Of a DNA stretch of 64,000 nucleotides, positions 16,769-25,591 are shown piece after piece. This DNA comes from CALARM01 sp036746235 (GTDB lineage Bacteria; Vulcanimicrobiota; SpSt-956; JAKJGF01), in the NCBI GenBank assembly GCA_036746235.1, contig DAIOEN010000010.1, forward strand, positions 1 to 64,000, read 5' to 3'. The position numbers were made by a program, and so were the translations under genes. How positions within the stretch are numbered: position 1 is the first letter of the stretch; each line of letters opens with the position of its first letter. The notes beneath the pieces were generated by a model, which saw nothing but the letters and a program-made list of their open reading frames with translations, did no database searches and had not been told where the DNA came from.

Positions 16769-17437
16769 ATGTTAAAAAATACATGTGCTCATACGTTATC
16801 GGAAGTAATAATATCTATTGTTATTTTTTCTCTCATTATGGCCGGTGTCTATTCGGCAATAGACATAGGGTTTAAAACCTGGCAGTTAGGGGAGGTAAAA
16901 ACAGATTTTTACAGCAGAGCAAAGGTTATATTGACCTATATAACAAGAGATTTCAGGTATTCCAACTGGATAAGTACGAAAATAGACAATGACGGAAATC
17001 CTGACTCGTTAAATGAATATATAGTTTTCGAAAGTCCTTTTAAAGATGATGGTTCTATTGATATTGAACCTAAAAATGGGAAGCCTCTGTGGCAGAAATA
17101 TATGTATTATTACATATATCCTTCCGTAGCAAAAGAACCGGGAGCTCTAAAGAGAACACTCTACTGCAGAACAACTGCCAGAAATCCTAAAAACTCCACT
17201 CCACAGCCTCTGGCTGCTATTTCTTCTGCCTATCTTGGAGATTCAAACATATCTGATACAAATCTCAGGGTAATAGGAAAAGAGATATATGAAATAGATT
17301 TTGAACAGTTAGGTACAGGCCTGATCATAAAAATTAAATTTAAAGCCAATATTTCAAAGCAAAAGTCTGTTATGTTTGACAATAAAAACGTAACAGAAAT
17401 AATAGAATTAAAAGCATCTGTAATACCGGAAAATTAA
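16769..17437 (+). CDS. PilW/PulJ-like prepilin
   Basis: 222 aa, starting 2 bp after the previous stop. The N-terminus MLKNTCAHTLSEVIISIVIFSLIMAGVYSAI is a pilin hydrophobic helix with the +5 glutamate, but the cleavage site reads A-H rather than G-F, so processing may be atypical. The C-terminal domain is mixed alpha/beta, like minor pilins and type II secretion pseudopilins (PulJ, PilW). Its neighbours support a minor-pilin role. Confidence 0.8.
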   Translation: MLKNTCAHTLSEVIISIVIFSLIMAGVYSAIDIGFKTWQLGEVKTDFYSRAKVILTYITRDFRYSNWISTKIDNDGNPDSLNEYIVFESPFKDDGSIDIEPKNGKPLWQKYMYYYIYPSVAKEPGALKRTLYCRTTARNPKNSTPQPLAAISSAYLGDSNISDTNLRVIGKEIYEIDFEQLGTGLIIKIKFKANISKQKSVMFDNKNVTEIIELKASVIPEN

Positions 17438-17456
17438 TCAGGAGGTGTATGTTTTA

Positions 17457-19889
17457 ATGAGAAAAAAAAATATGAAAGCTATTGTGCTTATAAGTTTACT
17501 GTTACTTTTAATGGTGCTCATACTTATGTCTGTATCCATGATAACTATGAGCAGCAATTTTTTATCTCTTGTAGGTACCAGTGAAACCAGGACCAGAGCA
17601 TTAATTTCTGCCTATGCAGGTATTGATTATGCTATATGCAAATTGAACAGAGAACCGGACTGGGGTGTTAAAGATCTGGATTTTATTCCTTCATCGTCAT
17701 CTATTCCTGTGCCTGATTATCTTCCGGGATACAAAGTAGATACAAAGGCAGGAGCATATGCAGGTTTAACAGAATCAGAATTTTTTATAACCTTCGGTAA
17801 TTCGTACAATCCTTCTTCAACATCTTTAAGTTCATACAGTTCATATTCAAAATATCACTCTGTAAATAACCTATTTAACACATCTGCTGCAGGAGATGTG
17901 CCTCCCTATAGTGCAAAAATTATATCCATAGGGAAATGTGGCAATTCAGTAAAGGTAGTAAAAGCCTTTTTAACCCGTTCCGATTTTTATCCCTATGCAA
18001 TAAATTCAGAATCTTCACTTGTATTTGTAGAAGGTACCTATAATATAAAAGGAGATAATTCAACAGGAGACCAGGGTGACATATATTCTTCCTGGGCCGG
18101 TGATGATACGGATCAATTCAGTATAAGAGCAGATGGAGGCGTAAAGAAAATATCCTGCAATAACGGAATATTGCTTGGTAAAGGCCCTATAAGTATTGCT
18201 CCCGGCAAACTGGATAATAACACAAGCTCCAAGGAAAGATGTATTCCGGAATTATATCTCAGTAAGATTGACGTATCTGAGATATTAGATAATGCCAGTA
18301 ATCATCAATATGGAGCATATACTCAGATAAATCCGGGTATGGTAACCATCCGGGAAATGCCTCCTCCGCCTCCCAACCCTCCTCCTTCACCTTTAAGTTC
18401 AGAAGAAAGTAATCTCCTGAGTCAGCTTCAGGGTAACTTGATAGCTGACGCAGCAAATGACACCACTACAAACGGGCCTCCTATCAGTAAAAATGGTTCC
18501 GGCAATATTACAAAATACAGTAATCCTGAATATAGCAAGTTTGTAATAGACGGCGGTGGTACAGGGTTTGAAACAGTAGCTGCTTTTGATACATCTCAAA
18601 TGAGCAATCCATTAACAAGAGGTGTTATTAAACTTAATTCTGATATTTTTATTGGTAATGCCGGCATAGATGATGGAGATAGAAGCCAGTATTTATATGA
18701 TTCAACATTCACATCAAAGGCAAACAGCCCTGGAGGTAATAATATATTCAGAATATTCCGTGACGGTTCATCAGATCTCTTCAAAATGTATAAATATGCC
18801 TATATCTATACATACACAATGGATCTTACTTATTATCCTCCTGAAGAGAATCCCATATATAAAACTGATCCGAATACAGGTAAAAAATATATAGATGGAT
18901 ATACTCATATAGATGCAAAATCTACCAGTTCTCATTCATCTATAAGTGACGGAGGTACAAACAGTCCCTACGCTCAGGAAATAAATTATATTAAACTGGA
19001 TCTCAACGGTCACAATATATACTCCAGATCCCATTTAATCCTTGGCGTTGAAATTATAGGAACAGGAAGGATTATAGCAGACGGGAAAATAGCCTGTCTT
19101 TTCGGGAAAAACAGCAATCAAATAACCTGTATAAGCAGAGATGACCTTGATGTAGAGCTTTCAAATAATTTCGTAGATTCAAATAATAAAGGTTTTTATT
19201 ATGCAGGAGATGATTTGAATATAAGGCCTATGAAATCAGACAGTCTCCTTGCATCGGGAACTGCAGGAAATCCCATCGGTACAAGAGAGATAATGCATTA
19301 CCCTCCGGGATACAGACTCAATAACAGTGACGAAATAATAATCGGTAATTATAATTCCGGTACGAATGATTACGAAGGCAACGGGATTAAAGCGGAAACG
19401 AAATCACACAAAGGTTATATTACTGTAACGGGCTGGGATTCTACAAATGGGAACAGTACTATTCTGGATGTGGCTATACAGATGCGTCACAATAAAAACC
19501 AGCAGATAGAAATTCCCGAATTGTCAAAAATTCTGGTACCTTCATCCGGTTCAGGGAATGCAGTAATTGTAGATCCAAACGATATTGACATTACTGCTAC
19601 AACAGGTATATCTACATCAATACTGAATACCATTTCATCACTTATTCAGGGGGAATTCAATACCAGTGATATACGTTACTATAACGCAGTTCTCAATTCA
19701 ACTTCAGTTGCTTTAAACAGTTTTTCCAGTGATTATGGTTCCAATTATCAAAATGTAAGCCCCATAGACGCAGGCTCTCAGGAAGGAGAAATATATTTAA
19801 TCCAGAACAGCAATTATATGGAACATATTCTGAATATTGAAAGAACCAATTTTAAAGTTCGAAAGGTTTCATGTATAGAAATGGAGTGA
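17457..19889 (+). CDS. Large PilX-like surface or pilus-tip protein
   Basis: 810 aa from the ATG at 17457; GGAGG at 17441-17445 precedes it, and the GTG at 17445 overlaps that site. The N-terminus is a short basic stretch and a hydrophobic helix (AIVLISLLLLLMVLILMSVSMITM), as in PilX/PilY-associated proteins of minor pilin operons. The remainder is Ser/Asn/Gly-rich and beta-sheet-like with a PPPPPNPPPSP linker near residue 305, suggesting an exported adhesin-like domain. No catalytic motif was seen. Its stop lies 1 bp from the convergent stop of the PduT-like gene. Confidence 0.75.
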   Translation: MRKKNMKAIVLISLLLLLMVLILMSVSMITMSSNFLSLVGTSETRTRALISAYAGIDYAICKLNREPDWGVKDLDFIPSSSSIPVPDYLPGYKVDTKAGAYAGLTESEFFITFGNSYNPSSTSLSSYSSYSKYHSVNNLFNTSAAGDVPPYSAKIISIGKCGNSVKVVKAFLTRSDFYPYAINSESSLVFVEGTYNIKGDNSTGDQGDIYSSWAGDDTDQFSIRADGGVKKISCNNGILLGKGPISIAPGKLDNNTSSKERCIPELYLSKIDVSEILDNASNHQYGAYTQINPGMVTIREMPPPPPNPPPSPLSSEESNLLSQLQGNLIADAANDTTTNGPPISKNGSGNITKYSNPEYSKFVIDGGGTGFETVAAFDTSQMSNPLTRGVIKLNSDIFIGNAGIDDGDRSQYLYDSTFTSKANSPGGNNIFRIFRDGSSDLFKMYKYAYIYTYTMDLTYYPPEENPIYKTDPNTGKKYIDGYTHIDAKSTSSHSSISDGGTNSPYAQEINYIKLDLNGHNIYSRSHLILGVEIIGTGRIIADGKIACLFGKNSNQITCISRDDLDVELSNNFVDSNNKGFYYAGDDLNIRPMKSDSLLASGTAGNPIGTREIMHYPPGYRLNNSDEIIIGNYNSGTNDYEGNGIKAETKSHKGYITVTGWDSTNGNSTILDVAIQMRHNKNQQIEIPELSKILVPSSGSGNAVIVDPNDIDITATTGISTSILNTISSLIQGEFNTSDIRYYNAVLNSTSVALNSFSSDYGSNYQNVSPIDAGSQEGEIYLIQNSNYMEHILNIERTNFKVRKVSCIEME

Positions 19890-19890
19890 T

Positions 19891-20442
19891 TTAACTCCAC
19901 AATCTTTCCCTTATACTATGATGGGGATATGGAATTACGACACTTTCGGCAATCAGATCTTCACCTGTTGCACTCTCAAGGGCTGCCTTTACTGCAGATT
20001 GAACAGCTCCCACATCACCTGTAAGGAATACAAACCCTTTCCCGCCGAGTCCCCTGGCTATTCTTATTTCTATTAATTTTACCGTAGCAGCCTTTACCGC
20101 CGCATCTGCCGCTGTTATGGCAGACACTATCGAATAGGTTTCAATAACTCCCAGTGACTGTATTTCCGGGACTTCCACAGTAGCCGACATGGCAGGAATT
20201 ACTTCACGGTGAATACTGGGAATAACAGTACTGTTAATCCAGAAACGTCCTGCTATCTCACGTCCTGCATTAACCGAAGTTTCCACTGCTCCCACGTCTC
20301 CGGAGATAATAATCACATATTTTCCCGGACACACAGGTGCAGAAACAACCATATTCACTGTAGCTGCCTTCATCATGGTATCCCATGCGTTAATTCCTCT
20401 TGCCACACTGTTAAATTCTATAATTCCTATTGCATTATTCAT
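19891..20442 (-). CDS. pduT: PduT-like tandem-BMC-domain (BMC-T) shell protein
   Basis: 183 aa with two BMC domains (1-90 and 91-183). NAIGIIEFNSVARGINAWD and LGVIETYSIVSAITAADAA match PduT closely, and the cysteine in SAPVCPGK falls at residue 38, where PduT binds a pore [4Fe-4S] cluster. The trimer would conduct electrons across the shell, and the PduS-like gene next door fits as its partner. ATG start without a strong ribosome site. Confidence 0.92.
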   Translation of the reverse strand: MNNAIGIIEFNSVARGINAWDTMMKAATVNMVVSAPVCPGKYVIIISGDVGAVETSVNAGREIAGRFWINSTVIPSIHREVIPAMSATVEVPEIQSLGVIETYSIVSAITAADAAVKAATVKLIEIRIARGLGGKGFVFLTGDVGAVQSAVKAALESATGEDLIAESVVIPYPHHSIRERLWS

Positions 20443-20461
20443 TTTTAGTTTTCAGCTTTCA

Positions 20462-20497
20462 ATCGTGACGCGTGACGCGTAAAGCGTGACGCGTGGC
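20462..20497. repeat. GTGACGC heptamer array
   Basis: CGTGACGCGTGACGCGTAAAG then CGTGACGCGTGG: about five heptamers, 20 bp upstream of the pduT-like start. Confidence 0.9.
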
Positions 20498-20524
20498 AGG
20501 TAATACCTGATCCTTGTCGAGAAG

Positions 20525-21859
20525 CTACCTTTCTTTTATAATAATTGAATTTTTTGTAATTTCCGTAACGACTCCCGATATACTGGCATGATAGCGGGAA
20601 CCGATAGAACCTTCCGGAATTTCCGCAATTACGTCTCCCCTGGAGACCTTATCCCCTGTCTTCACTACCGGCAGCGAAGGTGCTCCTATATGTTGTTTTA
20701 ACGGTATGATAACCTTTGAAGGGGTATAAGTTAAATCAGAGAAAGGAGCATCATGTTCAAGTCTTAAGAGATCCAGTTGAGACAATATTCTCTTTACAGG
20801 TAACTTGTGTTCTTCCCTGAGATTATCCGGAGACAGGTCTTTTTTTCTGTGAGGATTTTTTATTCCTCTTCTGAACATATCCTGTTTCAGTTCCATAAAA
20901 ACTTTTTTAGGTGAAAGACCCATAAAGCATGCTATTTCACAGACAGAACATTCGACACACAGAAAAGCCTGTGTATGTTCAATAACAGGTTTACCTAAAA
21001 ATATACTCCTCATAACCTTATGAGGTTTAAGACAATGGCCGAGCATATGTCTCGGACACATATCTGTACAGACTCTGCAGGAGCAGCAGACTTCCGCAGC
21101 CAGTCTCCTTACGGTTTTCTGCCTTTCCGACATATGAAGGGCAAATTTATGGTCAGACGAAAGCACTATAAGACCACTCGTAGTTTTGGTAACAGGCCCG
21201 TCAATATCTTCTGCGACCTTTCCCATCATAGGGCCCCCTGAGACTACAACAAAATCTTTCACTGTCGCCCCTCCTGCAACAGCTATAGCCTCTCTTATGG
21301 AAGTTCCTACAGGCAGTCTGACTGTAACAGGTTTTTGAACTTCTCCCGTAATGGTAAGAGGTCTGTCTGTTACAGGCAATCCTTTTAAGGAATCTGCTAC
21401 ATTAAGGAGGGTATTTACATTATTTACAACAACTCCGACTTCAAGGGGGATACCGCCTTCGGGGACTATTCTTCCCGTAACATCATAAACCAGAACATGT
21501 TCATCACCGGCAGGATAATAGTTTTTCAGCAGGTGAACTGTTATAGGAACAGAGAAACTAACGGTTTTCAGTACATTTTCGATAGAGGAAATAGCTTTTT
21601 TATATTTTCCTTTAATCCCTACAATACCTCTTGAAGCACCTGTAGCAATACATGCAAGCTCAAGTCCTTCGAGGAGTTTTTTAGATTCTCTGGCAGCCAG
21701 TTGCTGATCAACTCTGAGGAGCGGTTCGCATTCTGCGGCATTAACTATTACAGTATCAACATGTCCATTATATTTTACATAGGTCGGGAAACCTGCCCCT
21801 CCGGCTCCGACAATACCTGCTTCTCTTACTGATTTTTTTATTTCTTCTGGAGTATACAA
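20525..21859 (-). CDS. pduS: PduS/RnfC-like iron-sulfur flavoprotein of the BMC
   Basis: 444 aa. The N-terminal RnfC-like domain has REAGIVGAGGAGFPTYVKY (NADH/FMN-binding region) and NAAECEPLL. Two [4Fe-4S] motifs follow, at C258/C261/C264/C268P and C301/C304/C307/C311. The C-terminus is a barrel-sandwich domain (VSRGDVIAEIPEGSIGSRYHASI). PduS transfers electrons from NAD(P)H and partners PduT at the shell. There is no cobalamin enzyme in this window, so here it more likely recycles NADH from the aldehyde dehydrogenase through the PduT cluster. Start is TTG with AAAGGTGAG upstream. Confidence 0.92.
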   Translation of the reverse strand: MYTPEEIKKSVREAGIVGAGGAGFPTYVKYNGHVDTVIVNAAECEPLLRVDQQLAARESKKLLEGLELACIATGASRGIVGIKGKYKKAISSIENVLKTVSFSVPITVHLLKNYYPAGDEHVLVYDVTGRIVPEGGIPLEVGVVVNNVNTLLNVADSLKGLPVTDRPLTITGEVQKPVTVRLPVGTSIREAIAVAGGATVKDFVVVSGGPMMGKVAEDIDGPVTKTTSGLIVLSSDHKFALHMSERQKTVRRLAAEVCCSCRVCTDMCPRHMLGHCLKPHKVMRSIFLGKPVIEHTQAFLCVECSVCEIACFMGLSPKKVFMELKQDMFRRGIKNPHRKKDLSPDNLREEHKLPVKRILSQLDLLRLEHDAPFSDLTYTPSKVIIPLKQHIGAPSLPVVKTGDKVSRGDVIAEIPEGSIGSRYHASISGVVTEITKNSIIIKER

Positions 21860-21878
21860 AAGATCTCACCTTTAAAGT

Positions 21879-21941
21879 CGTGATGCGTGATGCGTAATGC
21901 GTAATTAATCACGCATCACGCATTACGCATTACGCTTCACG
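21879..21941. repeat. Inverted heptamer array (GTGATGC / GCATCAC)
   Basis: Three to four GTGATGC/GTAATGC units run into the same units on the opposite strand (ATCACGCATCACGC...), so the array is palindromic and could fold into a long hairpin. It lies between the pduS start and the aldehyde dehydrogenase stop. Confidence 0.88.
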
Positions 21942-21943
21942 TA

Positions 21944-23362
21944 TTAAATAATTCTAAAATAATCTACCAGAGTACACCGTCTCTGTCTTGTAAAGGTTCT
22001 TGCAGAAGTAAGTCCTTCTCCTGTAGGAGAGGCTATTGTAAAAGTAGTATGTCCCTCTCCTCCCATACCGAGTCCTGCAAAGGTAGGAGCATTTTTTACA
22101 AAGATTGTTGTATTTACTACAGAGGCCATAAGGCTCAGGTGTTCCACATTTCTGGAATGCATTGCAGATGTATGATAAAAACCATGTTCTGCCTTTAATG
22201 ACCAGGAAAGGGCCTCTTCAAAAGAATCAAATCTGGAAAAAGGAATTACAGGCATAAGCTGTTCCATCATGACAAGAGGATGAGACGGAGGAACTTCTGC
22301 GATCAAAATTTTTGTATCTTCAGGTACTCTGAGACCAATAGAGTTTGCTATTACGGAAGCATTTCTTCCTACAAATTTTCTGTTCGGCATTGAGAAACCG
22401 TGAGGATCTTTCCCTGAAACTACCTGTTCCATAAGTTTCTCTAAATCTCTGGAACTCAGTTCATAAGCGCCCTGGCGGCACATTTCCGATTTCAAATGGT
22501 CTGCTATCTTTTTTAAGGCAAAAATCTCTTTTTCCGCAATACACACAATATTATTATCAAGACCTGCGCCGAGAATTATATCTCTTGCTGCAGACGGTAT
22601 ATCTGCGGTTTCATCCACCACTACAGGAGGATTTCCCGGCCCTGCTGCTATAACCTTTTTACCTGATTTCATGGCAAGGTCAACCACCGCCGGTCCGCCA
22701 GTCACGACAAGAAGTCTTACCTTTGGATGTTTCATAAGAGTCTGGCTTGCTTCTATGGACGGTTCAGTCACTGTTGTAACGAGATCTACAGGGCCTCCGA
22801 CAGACTGTATGGCACCGTTCAGAAGTTCCACAGCTTTCTGGCTCACACCTTTTGCAGCCGGGTGGGGACCGAATACGACGGAATTACCTGCAGAAATCAT
22901 ACTTATACTGTTATTTATTATGGTTTCTGTCGAATTAGTGGAAGGTGTTATACTGCCTATAAGTCCGTAAGGAGCCATTTCAACAAGAGCGAGACCTCTG
23001 TCTCCCGTATAAGCAGTAGAAGAAAGATCTTCCACACCGGGAGTTTTATCTATGGCAAGGAGATTTTTATTTATCTTATGATCTACCCTTCCCATACCTG
23101 TTTCAGCAACGGCAGCTTCAGCCATAAATTTAACATGAGTTCTCATGACTCTTCTTATCTGTTCAATTATTTCTTTCCTTTTCATTACACCTAGTTTAAC
23201 AAGTTCTTTCTGGGCATTATAAGCTGCATCTATGGCATTATCCATGGTATCATATATACCTGTTCCTGTATTTTTGCTGCCTGAGCTTACTGGTTTACTA
23301 TCAGTAAGCTTTTTAAGAACTTCTTCAACTATGAAATTTACTTCTTTACGATCGAGTTTCAT
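21944..23362 (-). CDS. CoA-acylating aldehyde dehydrogenase (PduP/EutE family), BMC cargo
   Basis: 472 aa. Residues 4-20 (DRKEVNFIVEEVLKKLT) form an encapsulation-peptide helix, then a linker. The ALDH core has PYGLIGSITPSTNSTET, VTGGPAVV, AAGPGNPPVVVDET and the catalytic cysteine C274 in DNNIVCIAEKE. It converts acetaldehyde from the aldolase, CoA and NAD+ to acetyl-CoA and NADH inside the shell; PduL then makes acetyl phosphate. EutE- versus PduP-like specificity cannot be told from sequence. ATG start with GAGGAG upstream. Confidence 0.94.
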   Translation of the reverse strand: MKLDRKEVNFIVEEVLKKLTDSKPVSSGSKNTGTGIYDTMDNAIDAAYNAQKELVKLGVMKRKEIIEQIRRVMRTHVKFMAEAAVAETGMGRVDHKINKNLLAIDKTPGVEDLSSTAYTGDRGLALVEMAPYGLIGSITPSTNSTETIINNSISMISAGNSVVFGPHPAAKGVSQKAVELLNGAIQSVGGPVDLVTTVTEPSIEASQTLMKHPKVRLLVVTGGPAVVDLAMKSGKKVIAAGPGNPPVVVDETADIPSAARDIILGAGLDNNIVCIAEKEIFALKKIADHLKSEMCRQGAYELSSRDLEKLMEQVVSGKDPHGFSMPNRKFVGRNASVIANSIGLRVPEDTKILIAEVPPSHPLVMMEQLMPVIPFSRFDSFEEALSWSLKAEHGFYHTSAMHSRNVEHLSLMASVVNTTIFVKNAPTFAGLGMGGEGHTTFTIASPTGEGLTSARTFTRQRRCTLVDYFRII

Positions 23363-23395
23363 ATAATATTAGCTCCTCTCATTAGTTATAAGAAT

Positions 23396-23434
23396 CGTGA
23401 CGCGTGACGCGTGACGCGTGACGCGTAACGCGAG
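23396..23434. repeat. GTGACGC heptamer array
   Basis: Five tandem units ending GTAACGCGAGG, 34 bp upstream of the aldehyde dehydrogenase start. It is followed by AT-rich sequence with TCTAAAC heptamers near 23515-23535. Confidence 0.92.
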
Positions 23435-23522
23435 GACTATCAGGATAAAATTTACAGTTTAAATTTTCAGAGGGAATTTTGAAAGTTTAAATTTTAAACT
23501 ATTTAAAGAAAACTCTAAAAAT

Positions 23523-24314
23523 CTAAACTCTAAACTTTATTTCTATATTTTTTTCTTTTGCAATATCTCTGGCCAGAGGGGTTATTATAGAATTACCCGA
23601 TACTTCCATAAGATTTTTCCCTGACATTGCAATTGAAAGGACATCTTCTTTAGTAATAACTTCTTTCCCTTTTCTTTCCTGTCTGAGAGGCATTTTTTCC
23701 GGTACTGCAAATTCACTTTCCACTGAAGTTTTGAGAGACGAAAGATTTATAAAGTTAATTCCCCATGAAGCAAGTCTTTTGCCATAGTTTCTGATAATGT
23801 CATAAAAAGCAGAAGGCCCTTCAGACAGGCCTGCAGTTTTCCTCATCTGGCAGTCAGGGCAAAATCCGTCTCTTACAATCACAATCTTTATTCCTCTCTG
23901 AAGTGCTTCAAGAACAATCCACTCTACAGTCATTTGAGGCGTAATACTTGCGATACGGCTGAGATTATAGGGAGAACACAGTGGAACAAAAACAAGTTTT
24001 ATACCTGCAAATATTTCGGCTGAGAGTCTGTTTACCTGATTGCACATATAAAATTCGACAGAACTCTTCTCAAACTGTTTTTCTACCATATCCTGGTCTT
24101 TTCCATCTGCTACAAGAACTGTTCTGAAACTATGACAGGAAGAGAGTTCCCGGACTTCTGCACAGGTTTTTTCCCATGTTACCGGTTCATAAGACAGAGG
24201 CACAAGAACTGCCGGTAAAGAAGCAGATAAAGGTTCTTTATCTTTTCCCTCAAGACGTCTCAGTACTTCTTTAGTAATTTCTTCTATTAAACTATTTAAA
24301 TAATCTGACTCCAT
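23523..24314 (-). CDS. BMC-associated flavoprotein-like protein
   Basis: 263 aa from the ATG at 24314; the longer frame begins inside a repeat array. Residues 5-20 (LNSLIEEITKEVLRRLE) resemble an encapsulation peptide. The middle (LVPLSYEP..., VFVPLCSPYNLSRIASITPQ, IVLEALQRGIKIVIVRDG) matches the N-terminal extension of the DeoC fusion and the flavoprotein-like family found in ethanolamine/BMC operons. The C-terminus has a short SIITPLARDIAKE module seen in other BMC proteins. The cargo role is inferred from the peptide and context; cofactor and reaction are unknown. Confidence 0.8.
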   Translation of the reverse strand: MESDYLNSLIEEITKEVLRRLEGKDKEPLSASLPAVLVPLSYEPVTWEKTCAEVRELSSCHSFRTVLVADGKDQDMVEKQFEKSSVEFYMCNQVNRLSAEIFAGIKLVFVPLCSPYNLSRIASITPQMTVEWIVLEALQRGIKIVIVRDGFCPDCQMRKTAGLSEGPSAFYDIIRNYGKRLASWGINFINLSSLKTSVESEFAVPEKMPLRQERKGKEVITKEDVLSIAMSGKNLMEVSGNSIITPLARDIAKEKNIEIKFRV

Positions 24315-24330
24315 AATCTCTGAATAAAAT

Positions 24331-24366
24331 TCGCGACGCGTCACACGTCACGCGTGACGCGTCACG
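24331..24366. repeat. GTGACGC heptamer array (partly palindromic)
   Basis: GCGACGCGTCACACGTCACG then GTGACGCGTCACG: direct and inverted units, 17 bp upstream of the flavoprotein-like gene start. It accounts for the spurious upstream GTG codon. Confidence 0.9.
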
Positions 24367-24374
24367 ATCCTTTA

Positions 24375-24716
24375 TTATAAATTGGTTTTTTTCTTCTTTT
24401 CACCTTCGCCTTCAGCCGGTGCATCACCTCTATATTTAATAGGGAGAACATCATCAAGGTCCGGATGAGGTCTTGGAATTACATGAACAGATACCAGTTC
24501 TCCAACCTTTCTTGCTGCTGCAGCTCCTGCGTCTGTAGCTGCTCTTACTGCTGCCACATCACCTCTTACGAGAGCAGTTACAAAACCGCCTCCGATTTTT
24601 TCATAGGCTACAAGTTTCACATTGGCAGCTTTCACCATAGCATCAGATGCCTCTATCATGGCAACAAGTCCTTTAGTCTCAATCATTCCTAGTGCTTCTA
24701 AATTCAGGGTAGTCAC
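24375..24716 (-). CDS. BMC-H hexameric shell protein with charged C-terminal tail
   Basis: BMC domain: EALGMIETKGLVAMIEASDA, pore region KIGGGFV, VRGDVAAVRAATDAGAAAA, HVIPRPHPDL. A C-terminal tail (DAPAEGEGEKKKKTNL) is additional to PduA/PduJ. Translation may start not at the GTG at 24716, which sits within the ribosome site AAGGGGGTGA, but at a CTG at 24707 five bases after it; that gives MNLEALGMIETK, the normal family start. It lies between pduL and the flavoprotein-like gene. Confidence 0.92.
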   Translation of the reverse strand: MTTLNLEALGMIETKGLVAMIEASDAMVKAANVKLVAYEKIGGGFVTALVRGDVAAVRAATDAGAAAARKVGELVSVHVIPRPHPDLDDVLPIKYRGDAPAEGEGEKKKKTNL

Positions 24717-24776
24717 CCCCTTTCATAAATAAGCTTTTAGCTCTTAGTAAATTTCTTTAAATCAAATTAAATTCAG

Positions 24777-24801
24777 CTAATAGCTAACCGCTAATAGCTA
24801 A
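24777..24801. repeat. CTAATAG/CTAACCG heptamer array
   Basis: A short run of 7-bp units (CTAATAG, CTAACCG, CTAATAG) immediately past the pduL stop. A different sequence from the GTGACGC arrays but the same period. Confidence 0.75.
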
Positions 24802-25439
24802 ATTAATATTTCTACAGAATCTCCGTTTTTTATAAAACCTGCATTTGCTTCATCTATATCTATATGCATTTCCAGGCTGTACTGACTGTTCACCCTTACG
24901 AGAACGCTGTCAAAAATCAGACCTCTGTCACCGGAAGTTTTCACCTTTACATACTGTTTATCAGAAAGTCCGTATCGTGCTGCATCTTCAGGAGTCATAT
25001 GTATATGGCGCCATGCACATATTACTCCTTCTTTAATGGTAACAGAGCCTTTCGGACCCACAATAGACATACCGGGACTTCCGGCAGTATCGCCGGAATC
25101 TCTCACAGGAGGTTTTACACCGAGTTCAAAACCGTCTGTCAGAGAAATCTCCACCTGTGTTTTTGATCGTTCAGGCCCCAGGATTCTCACTTTTGTTTTA
25201 ACTCCTGCAGGCCCTACAAGTGTTACCATATCTTCTGCAGCGTACTGTCCCGGCTGGGACAGGTCTTTAAATTTTTTCAGTTCATACCCTTCACCGAATA
25301 AAATATCCAGGTCCTTTCGTGACACATGAATATGTCTGTTAGAAACTCCGACAGAGATTTTATTTTTTCCCGTGTCTTTATGTCCCATGTAATTTTTCAC
25401 AACCTCTTCTACAACTGATTGAATAAATTGTGCATCCAT
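24798..25439 (-). CDS. pduL: Phosphate propanoyltransferase PduL
   Basis: 213 aa. N-terminal encapsulation peptide (AQFIQSVVEEVVKNYMG), then the PduL double beta-barrel. Zinc-ligand histidines are in SNRHIHVS (H36, H38) and CAWRHIHMTPEDA (H145, H147). It converts acyl-CoA plus phosphate to acyl phosphate and regenerates CoA within the BMC, completing the aldolase-ALDH-PTAC core. ATG start with AGAGGG upstream. It is the most upstream gene of the minus-strand BMC cluster. Confidence 0.95.
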   Translation of the reverse strand: MDAQFIQSVVEEVVKNYMGHKDTGKNKISVGVSNRHIHVSRKDLDILFGEGYELKKFKDLSQPGQYAAEDMVTLVGPAGVKTKVRILGPERSKTQVEISLTDGFELGVKPPVRDSGDTAGSPGMSIVGPKGSVTIKEGVICAWRHIHMTPEDAARYGLSDKQYVKVKTSGDRGLIFDSVLVRVNSQYSLEMHIDIDEANAGFIKNGDSVEILI

Positions 25440-25460
25440 AAAAAAGCCCTCTGAGTTATC

Positions 25461-25493
25461 GTAACGCGTGACGCGTAAAGCGTGACGCGAGGA
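25461..25493. repeat. GTGACGC heptamer array
   Basis: Tandem GTAACGC/GTGACGC/GTAAAGC units ending in CGAGG, 21 bp upstream of the pduL start. Confidence 0.9.
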
Positions 25494-25591
25494 TTGTATA
25501 AATCTGTTAAAAAGATAATTCTATAAATTTCAGGCTTTTCCTGCTCAGCTTATAACAGGTAAGAAAAATGTATTTTTTTACCACTCATTCA

